Below, piece by piece: positions 1 through 5,508 of a stretch of DNA of 8,840 bases. Source of the DNA: an uncultured Gemmatimonadota bacterium (GTDB taxonomy: Bacteria > Gemmatimonadota > Gemmatimonadetes > Gemmatimonadales > Gemmatimonadaceae); contig CAITQY010000122.1 of NCBI GenBank assembly GCA_903894655.1, forward strand, positions 1 to 8,840, read 5' to 3'. The position numbers and the translations under genes were made by a program. The notes below the pieces were generated by a model. It was not told where the DNA came from. It ran no database searches and saw nothing but the letters and a program-made list of their open reading frames with translations. How positions within the stretch are numbered: position 1 is the first letter of the stretch; every line of letters begins with the position of its first letter.

Positions 1-414
1 ACCCATCTGGAAGAAGACGCTGAAGCCGCCAAGCGTCGGACTCACGGCGCGCCCGGTCTGCACGACTTCGCCCTGATTCTGCGAAACGGGCCCACCTTGA
101 TTGGCGATCGCCACGCGCCACGTGCCGTTCATGCGCAGCGTACCGAAGGCGAGATCTTCGGCCGCGAACAGGTCGAAACCCTTCGTGGAAGGAATCGGGA
201 CCTGACGCATCGTGCCGTCGGGCAACATCTCTTCGAGATAGTTGACCGAGGGCTGGGAGACGCGCTGCGCCTCGGCCGCGCCGGGCACGATGGTCGACAG
301 GCCGGCCAGCACGGCGAGGGTACCCAAGGCGCGCGAGACTCCGCGCGCCCCGAGGCCCTGAGGCTGTCGGCAGGAAGTATTGGTAGTGAAACCCATGAGG
401 TTTACGCCGTCCAT
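1..414 (-). CDS. Unrecognised exported protein, N-terminal 138 residues (truncated by window edge)
   Basis: I do not recognise the family. The reading frame opens with an ATG two bases after the stop of the TonB-dependent receptor gene (TGA-GC-ATG), so the two are probably co-transcribed and translationally coupled. A second in-frame ATG lies six codons later (A at 396); neither has a clear Shine-Dalgarno sequence. The N-terminus has arginines, then a hydrophobic stretch (roughly residues 29-43, LGTLAVLAGLSTIVP), then GAAEAQ, which fits a signal peptide cut after AEA near residue 48. The rest visible is polar, with a tryptophan- and glycine-containing stretch (NGTWRVAIANQGG) followed by an apparently beta-rich segment. 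There is no lipobox, so a soluble periplasmic or surface protein is more likely than a lipoprotein. Its position suggests it works with the receptor, but its function is unknown. The C-terminus is outside the window. Confidence 0.75.
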   Translation of the reverse strand, partial: MDGVNLMGFTTNTSCRQPQGLGARGVSRALGTLAVLAGLSTIVPGAAEAQRVSQPSVNYLEEMLPDGTMRQVPIPSTKGFDLFAAEDLAFGTLRMNGTWRVAIANQGGPVSQNQGEVVQTGRAVSPTLGGFSVFFQMG

Positions 415-416
415 GC

Positions 417-3400
417 TCAGAAGTTGACCGACAGGCCGGTGGAGATGCTGCGACGCGCTCCGATGAACTCGGGCTGGTCGAAGGCGGTCGAGGTGTTGTC
501 GCCGGCGTTGCCGATACGACGGTTCGCGAAGTCACGCAGACCGGCGTCGCAGGTGCCCGTGTTGTTGAAGACCTGCACGCAGTTCTTGCGATCGAACAGG
601 TTGTTCACCCGCAGGAAGCCCGAGTAGCGCATGTTGCCGATGCGGAACGCCTTGTCGAGCAGCAAGCCCACATCCTGCGTGGACGGCTGACGCGCCGAGT
701 TCACTTCGCCCTGATTGTTCGTGCCGATCGTGCCGGCCGCACTGCCGCGGAGCGGCGTGTACGGGATACCCGACGTGATGTTGTAGGTGATCGAGCCGCT
801 GAAGTTCTTGAGCAGCTTGCCGGCGTTGAGCGGCAGGTTCGGCACGTCGTTACCGACGCGATAGAACAGCTGCACGTTCAGACGCTGCGGCTGATCGACG
901 TCGGTGAGCGTTTCGACGTTCTGCGCGCGGAGCGCTTCGTCGGTACGGGACACTTCGTTGGCGCGATCGGGCGGACGCGAGTTCGTGGTGGAGCGCGAAA
1001 GGCCGTAGTTGATGTCGTAGCCCCAGCGATCGGCCAGACGGCGACGGAAGGCCACTTCCACACCGCGCGACGACAGGAAGTCGCCGTTCACGATGATGTT
1101 GTACGTCGGGAAGGCACCGGCGTACGTGCTGCCGATGTCCTGCGCGGCGCGGCTGCTGCGGATACCGGTAAGGCCGGTTTCCGAGCGGCTGAACACGGCC
1201 ACCTGGATCGAGTAGCCCTTGCCGATTTCACCAGAGTAGCCGACTTCGAACTGCTTGGCCTGTTCCAGGCGGAGGCTCGGATTGCCGACGAAGGTCGGGT
1301 TGTCCGGCTGCAGGTTCGGCGTGCACTCGCTCGTGCCCGGCTTCACCTGGCCGGCGGCGCAGTAGTTGTCGCCGGCGCCAGCCGTGGTGCCGATACCGGT
1401 GTTGCGATAGGTGTTGCCGTACAGCGGGACCATGGTGTAGCGGCCGCCGTTGAAGAACACCTGCGACTTCTCGGTGAGCGGGAAGGCCACACCCACGCGC
1501 GGGCTGAACGCCGTGCGGGCGGGCGACTCGCGGAAGTCGTCGAGCTGGGCAATCGCCGTGGCGGTGTCGAGCAAGCGGGCGCGCTGCGTTTTGGGATCGA
1601 TCGGTGAGGCAGCGCAACCGGCGAGGCCGTAGGGCTGGCCGGCCGCATTGAGGAGCTGCTTGCCGCCAACCGACGCCCCCGAGCACACTTCACGCGCCGT
1701 CGTGCCGTTCGACGGGTCGAACGGATTCGACAGCGCCTGACCGCGCGCGCGGCCGTAATCGAAGCGGCCACCGAGCTTGATCGTGATGAAGTCGTACTCG
1801 ATCACGCTTTGGATGTACGCGGCGGCCTCGATCGGCTTGCCACGGTACACCTGATACACGTTGTTCTTGAGCCCCGACGTCGTGCTGGCGTCCTGCTGCA
1901 CATCGCTGTACGCGAAGTCATGGTTCACGAACTGGGCGCCGACCTGGAGGTTGTTGTGGTCGGTGAGCTGCGACTGGAGGTCGGCCTTGACGGTGCGCGT
2001 GGTGAACTTCTCACCGCCGTAGATGCCCGACGCGATACCCGAGTACGGGACGCGATCGCAACCGGTGAACGTGCCGCAGATCGACAGGAACGACTGATCG
2101 AAATTGCCGTAGGCAAACGGGCCCGGGATACACGTGCCGAGGAAGATGGCGCAGGTGGTGCGCTCGAAGTCCGTCTGGGCCACGCGAATCGTGAGATTGG
2201 ACCGGCCGAAACGCTGCTCGAGCGAACCGATGAGCAGCTTGCCCTGGTCGCGCACCGACGGCTGGACCAGGTCACGCGATGCGCGGTTGTCGCCGCCGGT
2301 CAGCGCGAAGAGCGAATCGGTGCGGTTGTTCACGAGCGCGAGCGGATCGCCACGATAGGCGAAGAAATAGCGGCGATCGTAGCCGCGGTTCTGACGCTCG
2401 GAACCGATGGCGGTGAACTTGATCGTGGTGTTGTCGAACGGCAGGAAGGTGAGCTTGCCGACCACCGAGGAGTTCTGCGTGCCGCCGAACGCCTGGAAGC
2501 CCGGCACGAGGTCCTTGGTGGACACGCCGAGGATGTCGCCAAGCACGAGCGGCGCATTGGCCGTGTACACGTCCTTGTCGAACTCCAGCACGCGCTGGGC
2601 CTGGCTCTGCACCTGCCCCGACACCGAGTAGCGCAGCTTGCTCTTGGTGCCTGGCACCGGGCCAGACAGATAGCCACGCAGCAGGTTCAGCCCGAGAAGC
2701 TTGTCCTGCTCGGTGCCGAAGATGCTGCCCGGGAGCGTCGAGTTCTGGAAGTCGATGGCGCCCGATACTTCCGAGCCGCCTTCGCGCACGGCCTGGTTGA
2801 TGACACCGGCCAGCGCATTGCCATACTGCGGCTCCATCGCGCCACGCTGGAAGTCCACCTGCTGCACGGCCAACGCGCTCATGGAAACGGCGTCGTTACC
2901 AAAGAGCGGGTTGTTGATGGCGATACCGTCGATCATCGACAGCGTGGCGCCACCGCGGCTACCACGGACGCGAAGCGCCGGCGTGGTGCTGCGCTGTTCT
3001 TCCGCCAGCGACACGACCGAGGTGTTCTGCGGGACTTCCGTGAAGCCCTGCTGCAGCGCGAGCACGCCGGCGATGCTGGTGACCGGCAACGACGTGATCT
3101 GCTCCGCCGTGACCGTGGTACGTGAACCGACTTGACCGCGCTCCACCAGCGGGGCGACGTCGGCCTGCACCGTGACCGCCGCCAGCGTCTGGTTGGATGC
3201 CCGCAGCTTGAAGTTCTGCTCGCGCGTGGCGTCGATCGACATCGTGACGTTCGTGGCGGTCACACTCTGGAAGCCGAGGCGACGGGCCTGAACCGAATAG
3301 GATCCGGGAGGAACCTGAATGATGAAATAGCGGCCGCTGGCGTTCGTATTCGAACCCAGCGTCGTCCCTTGAATGACCACCGCAACGCCCTCGACGGGCT

Positions 3401-3533
3401 TGCCTGTTTCCGCGTCGGTTACCACACCGGTCAACTTACCGGTCTGGGCCCAAGCGGCGGTGATCGGCGCGGCAAGTGCCACCGCGCCTAGGACCGTCGC
3501 GATAAACCACATACGACGTCCGAAAGCCTTCAT
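417..3533 (-). CDS. TonB-dependent outer-membrane receptor with N-terminal carboxypeptidase-regulatory-like domain
   Basis: This is a 1038-residue outer-membrane beta-barrel receptor, expected to import a ligand using TonB/ExbBD energy; the ligand cannot be read from the sequence. The start is the ATG with A at 3533, chosen because GGAGGAG lies just upstream and a signal peptide follows at once (residues 1-29, cleavage after AWA); the open frame itself extends 32 codons further upstream. Residues 32-112 form a carboxypeptidase D regulatory-like beta-sandwich (GVVTDAETGKPVEGVAV, then GRYFIIQVPPGSYSV). A TonB-box-like stretch (TLAAVTVQA) is at 116-124. The plug covers about 130-255 and includes LRVRGSRGG, MIDGIAINN and EPQYGNALAGVIN. 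The barrel fills the remainder, with NPSLRLEQAKQFEVGY at 751-766, a late LRVNNLFDRKN strand, and a terminal phenylalanine (SVNF) typical of barrel insertion signals. Ten cysteines fall as five close pairs in likely surface loops. The length matches large receptors of Gemmatimonadota and Bacteroidota. No SusD-like partner is visible. Confidence 0.93.
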   Translation of the reverse strand: MKAFGRRMWFIATVLGAVALAAPITAAWAQTGKLTGVVTDAETGKPVEGVAVVIQGTTLGSNTNASGRYFIIQVPPGSYSVQARRLGFQSVTATNVTMSIDATREQNFKLRASNQTLAAVTVQADVAPLVERGQVGSRTTVTAEQITSLPVTSIAGVLALQQGFTEVPQNTSVVSLAEEQRSTTPALRVRGSRGGATLSMIDGIAINNPLFGNDAVSMSALAVQQVDFQRGAMEPQYGNALAGVINQAVREGGSEVSGAIDFQNSTLPGSIFGTEQDKLLGLNLLRGYLSGPVPGTKSKLRYSVSGQVQSQAQRVLEFDKDVYTANAPLVLGDILGVSTKDLVPGFQAFGGTQNSSVVGKLTFLPFDNTTIKFTAIGSERQNRGYDRRYFFAYRGDPLALVNNRTDSLFALTGGDNRASRDLVQPSVRDQGKLLIGSLEQRFGRSNLTIRVAQTDFERTTCAIFLGTCIPGPFAYGNFDQSFLSICGTFTGCDRVPYSGIASGIYGGEKFTTRTVKADLQSQLTDHNNLQVGAQFVNHDFAYSDVQQDASTTSGLKNNVYQVYRGKPIEAAAYIQSVIEYDFITIKLGGRFDYGRARGQALSNPFDPSNGTTAREVCSGASVGGKQLLNAAGQPYGLAGCAASPIDPKTQRARLLDTATAIAQLDDFRESPARTAFSPRVGVAFPLTEKSQVFFNGGRYTMVPLYGNTYRNTGIGTTAGAGDNYCAAGQVKPGTSECTPNLQPDNPTFVGNPSLRLEQAKQFEVGYSGEIGKGYSIQVAVFSRSETGLTGIRSSRAAQDIGSTYAGAFPTYNIIVNGDFLSSRGVEVAFRRRLADRWGYDINYGLSRSTTNSRPPDRANEVSRTDEALRAQNVETLTDVDQPQRLNVQLFYRVGNDVPNLPLNAGKLLKNFSGSITYNITSGIPYTPLRGSAAGTIGTNNQGEVNSARQPSTQDVGLLLDKAFRIGNMRYSGFLRVNNLFDRKNCVQVFNNTGTCDAGLRDFANRRIGNAGDNTSTAFDQPEFIGARRSISTGLSVNF

Positions 3534-3536
3534 CTG

Positions 3537-3543
3537 CTCCTCC
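3537..3543 (-). promoter_or_regulatory. Ribosome binding site of the TonB-dependent receptor gene
   Basis: Read on the minus strand this is GGAGGAG, ending three bases before the ATG at 3533 (the GGAGG core is five bases away). It is the only strong Shine-Dalgarno sequence among the genes here, and it sets the receptor start at residue MKAFGRR rather than at the upstream end of the open frame. Confidence 0.85.
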
Positions 3544-3561
3544 GGGAGGCTAATACTGCGG

Positions 3562-3598
3562 GACAACGTGCCGACCGGTGGGACCGGGTCGACAACGT
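3562..3598. repeat. 8-bp direct repeat flanking an imperfect inverted repeat
   Basis: GACAACGT occurs at 3562-3569 and again at 3591-3598, a period of 29 bases (ACGTTGTC on the coding strand). Between the copies lie GACCGGT (3573-3579), GGG and ACCGGGTC (3583-3590), an inverted repeat with one bulged base. The block sits 29-65 bases upstream of the receptor start codon. It may be an operator or a leader hairpin. The ACGTT core resembles the half-site described for LytTR proteins, but the spacing is not the usual one. Confidence 0.4.
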
Positions 3599-3714
3599 CT
3601 GCAACGCCACGACGACAGCCGCAGGGCAACCTTTAGGCGGCCTGATGGTACCGTGGTGGCACTGAAAAGCGCCGGCGCAGGGGCGCGGCGGCGGAAAAGC
3701 ACGGTGGGGTGGGT

Positions 3715-3744
3715 ACAACAGCGGTGGGGACAACAGCGGTGGGG
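3715..3744. repeat. Two-copy 15-bp tandem repeat
   Basis: The unit ACAACAGCGGTGGGG is present twice without mismatch at 3715-3729 and 3730-3744, followed by a partial third start (ACGAC). A further CGGTGGGG lies just before it at 3702-3709, giving three CGGTGGGG boxes at 20- and 15-base intervals. All lie in the leader of the receptor gene. Function is unknown; a protein-binding array or simple slippage duplication are both possible. Confidence 0.7.
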
Positions 3745-3800
3745 ACGACACGGAAGCCCGGACATGACTGGACGGAGCTCGGTGTCGTAGCCGTGGGGGC

Positions 3801-3828
3801 AAGCTAGCAGTCAGCACCGGACTGTCAA
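3801..3828 (-). promoter_or_regulatory. Putative sigma-70-type promoter for the receptor gene
   Basis: On the minus strand, a perfect -35 hexamer TTGACA (3828-3823) is followed after 16 bases by TAGCTT (3806-3801), a weak -10 match preceded by TGC in the position of an extended -10 element. Transcription would start near 3794 and give a leader of about 260 bases. The -35 match is exact but the -10 matches only three of six consensus bases, so this is a moderate prediction. Confidence 0.4.
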
Positions 3829-3887
3829 AGGCCAGGGCGTTGGAGTGCGAGCCGGATCAGGTCGAGGGATCATGCCGGCACAACGGC

Positions 3888-3917
3888 ACGAGGCCGCCTG
3901 ATGTCAGGCGGCCTCGT
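3888..3917. terminator. Perfect 14-bp inverted repeat after the LytTR gene (possible terminator)
   Basis: Arms 3888-3901 (ACGAGGCCGCCTGA) and 3904-3917 are perfect reverse complements around a TG centre, so a real RNA hairpin would open to a loop of four or more bases. It lies about 35 bases past the stop codon of the LytTR gene and upstream of the putative receptor promoter, where a terminator is expected. Neither side has a U-tract, so it may be a non-canonical terminator, an mRNA-stabilising hairpin, or a DNA site for a dimeric protein. Confidence 0.6.
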
Positions 3918-3951
3918 CCGTAAGCGGATCCATTGGGATAACCCGCGCCGA

Positions 3952-4989
3952 TCAGCGCACCCGCGACCGATAGGTACGTGACAGCCGCAGGGTCGATCCG
4001 TTACCAAGCATCAGCAGACCGTCGCCCCCGGGCAGCGGCGACATCTCCCGCACGCGATCCATGTTCACCACGATGCGCCGGTGGATGCGCACAAACTGGC
4101 GCGGATCGAGCGCCGACTCGATGGCCGTGATGGTACCGCGGGTGCGGTACTTCTCGCCAGCCGCATGCACGAGGATGTAATTGCCGTCGGCCTCGAACCA
4201 ATCGACGTCCGACAACGGCACAAAGCGGGTGCGCCGCCCCTCCCGCACCAGGACGCGGAGCGGACGGGCCTCCCCAGCGCCGGACGACGCGCGACCGCCG
4301 TCGTCCTGCGCGAGATCGAGCACAATCTCCTCCGCTTCGTCGCGTGTAAAGCGCGCGACCGCATGCTCAGTGTGGCGTGCGGCGCGCCACGGCGTGGAGG
4401 GAATCAGCGTCCCCGTGGACGGTCCGTTCGCCCGCTTGCGGCGACGCGCGTCACCGCGGTCTTCCTGATCGATCGTCACGGTGTGTCCGTGGCCGTTGAG
4501 CGGTCCACCAGCTTGGGCGTGCCCGGCCGCGCGAGTGAACAGCGCACCTAGCTCGAGTGTGCCCGACGCGTTCGCTTCGCCGATCAGACGCTGCAACTCG
4601 TCGGCGGTGCGCAGCAAAGCCACCTGCAACACCTGCTGACGCGCCCGCGACATCGCATCACGCAGACGCTCGGCCACCACCGGCACCGGCACGAAGTCGG
4701 TCGCCTGCAGTTCAAACGCCTGCACGGCGTGTTCTTCGCGCGCCGATGCGAAGACGATGGCCGTGGGACGCTCGGACGCGTCGATCGACTGTACGAACGC
4801 GAAGCCGGACATGTCGGCCAGCTCCGCACTCACCAGCGCAATATCGGGACGCGGGGAGAGCGCGGCACGCGCCGACACGGAATCAGCGTGATATCCGAGG
4901 ACCGACACATCGAGCGTGGCCGGTAGGTGGGCCAACAGTTCGGGCAACGTGGCCGGAACCTGGCCGAGAACTACGACACGGAGAGCCAT
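3952..4989 (-). CDS. LytTR-family DNA-binding regulator with a degenerate receiver domain
   Basis: This 345-residue cytoplasmic protein is probably a transcription factor. The C-terminal 104 residues (about 242-345) are a clear LytTR DNA-binding domain: VPLSDVDWFEADGNYILVH, then FVRIHRRIVVNMDRV and TLRLSRTYRSRV. The N-terminal 105 or so residues follow a receiver fold pattern (LRVVVLGQVPATLPELL, PDIALVSAELADMSGF, AIVFASAREEHAVQAFE), but the acidic pair is replaced by G9/Q10, the phospho-acceptor position by S54, the switch Thr by S82 and the conserved Lys by V102. It therefore probably does not use Asp phosphorylation. A linker of about 130 residues, with a basic RRRKR patch, joins the domains. 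I chose the ATG at 4989 because the receiver begins there. The frame continues to an ATG at 5064, adding 25 residues including a hydrophobic run; neither start has a good ribosome site. No histidine kinase is adjacent. Confidence 0.88.
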   Translation of the reverse strand: MALRVVVLGQVPATLPELLAHLPATLDVSVLGYHADSVSARAALSPRPDIALVSAELADMSGFAFVQSIDASERPTAIVFASAREEHAVQAFELQATDFVPVPVVAERLRDAMSRARQQVLQVALLRTADELQRLIGEANASGTLELGALFTRAAGHAQAGGPLNGHGHTVTIDQEDRGDARRRKRANGPSTGTLIPSTPWRAARHTEHAVARFTRDEAEEIVLDLAQDDGGRASSGAGEARPLRVLVREGRRTRFVPLSDVDWFEADGNYILVHAAGEKYRTRGTITAIESALDPRQFVRIHRRIVVNMDRVREMSPLPGGDGLLMLGNGSTLRLSRTYRSRVR

Positions 4990-5163
4990 GAGTGTTGGTG
5001 AAAACGCGAGCAGACATGCTGCGATCACGACCACGGCGTCGCGAGCTGCCAGACGACAGTGCATAACCGGGGGCGCCAGCCTATCTACGGACCAGACGGT
5101 CTAGACGTTGCGCCCCGAAGGCGGAAACCTGAAAATGGCGGCCCGCGGTATGCCGATTACACG

Positions 5164-5198
5164 ACACGCGGCACATGGTGTGACCCATGCCCGCGTGT
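5164..5198 (-). terminator. Stem-loop after atpC (possible operon terminator)
   Basis: ACACGCGG (5164-5171) pairs with CCGCGTGT (5191-5198), and CATGG (5174-5178) pairs with CCATG (5185-5189) inside it, leaving a six-base loop and a small asymmetric internal loop. It begins about 37 bases past the atpC stop, the right place to end the ATP synthase transcript. There is no U-tract, so intrinsic termination is uncertain. The surrounding 4990-5234 gap shows no gene and no promoter I can defend. Confidence 0.4.
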
Positions 5199-5234
5199 GA
5201 CGTGTGTTCGTTCCGTGCGTGCGACGCGTGCGAG

Positions 5235-5504
5235 CTACGCGGCGCTGATCGCCGTGGCGTGTTCCGTGACGACGCGCACCTGATCGTCGATGATCTGCAG
5301 AAAACCACCCTCGATGCCGAAGCGCTGTTCGCCCTCAGCCGTGTCGAGCCGCAGCGTCCCCTTGCCTAGCAGCGTCATCAGCGGCGCATGCATCGGCAGG
5401 ATTCCCATCTCGCCGTCAAACGCCGGCGCGATAACGCCCCGCGCGGTGCCCTCGAAGAGCACGCGCTCGGGGGAAATCACCGACACCTTGAGTGAATCGC
5501 TCAT
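5235..5504 (-). CDS. atpC: F1F0 ATP synthase epsilon subunit, short form
   Basis: This is the 89-residue epsilon subunit of F1, which sits at the foot of the gamma shaft and couples it to the c-ring. It matches the N-terminal beta-sandwich domain throughout: SLKVSVISPERVLFEG at 4-19, IAPAFDGEMGILPMHAPLMTLL at 25-46 (the conserved G-x-x-G-I-L-P-x-H-x-P signature), then GEQRFGIEGGFLQI at 58-71. The typical bacterial protein has 130-140 residues. This one ends straight after the sandwich and lacks the C-terminal two-helix domain that in other bacteria inserts into F1 and inhibits ATP hydrolysis. The bases after the stop encode no helical remnant in any frame, so this looks like a natural short form, as known from green sulfur bacteria and relatives. 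The ATG is four bases after the atpD stop. The open frame extends 31 codons upstream, but that stretch overlaps atpD and is not epsilon-like. Confidence 0.93.
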   Translation of the reverse strand: MSDSLKVSVISPERVLFEGTARGVIAPAFDGEMGILPMHAPLMTLLGKGTLRLDTAEGEQRFGIEGGFLQIIDDQVRVVTEHATAISAA

Positions 5505-5508
5505 GCTA

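Larger units (their letters stand above)
3534..3800 (-). promoter_or_regulatory. Long 5' leader of the receptor gene
   Basis: About 260 non-coding bases separate the putative promoter from the receptor start. The stretch holds the ribosome binding site, an 8-bp direct repeat flanking an imperfect inverted repeat, a perfect 10-bp palindrome (GCGCCGGCGC at 3669-3678), and a 15-bp tandem repeat. Open frames across it on both strands are repeat-driven or arginine/proline-rich and have no convincing start sites, so I do not call a gene. No recognisable riboswitch core was seen. Whether the leader is regulatory is an inference from its length and repeats. Confidence 0.4.

Noticed and set aside
1809..3125. 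A 438-codon open frame on the plus strand inside the receptor gene
   Set aside because: It is antisense to a well-supported receptor, and its Arg/His/Val/Leu-rich composition is typical of the shadow of a high-GC gene. It has no recognisable domain and no ribosome site.
3534..3629. A 32-residue upstream extension of the receptor
   Set aside because: The strong GGAGGAG and the signal peptide both place the start at 3533; the extension would bury the signal peptide and shows no export features.
3530..3817. Small open frames in the receptor leader, including one with repeated PHRCC or PPLL motifs
   Set aside because: The repeated residues come directly from the 15-bp tandem repeat being open in several frames. 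There is no ribosome site, and the encoded products are arginine/proline-rich.
5094..5106. Overlapping short palindromes (AGAC-G-GTCT and GTCTAGAC) upstream of the LytTR gene, considered as an operator
   Set aside because: They are short enough to occur by chance, and no promoter elements could be placed beside them.
5081..5308. A 75-codon minus-strand frame after atpC, considered as a frameshifted remnant of the epsilon C-terminal domain
   Set aside because: Its His/Ser/Arg/Cys-rich sequence does not resemble the Ala/Glu/Arg-rich helical hairpin of epsilon.
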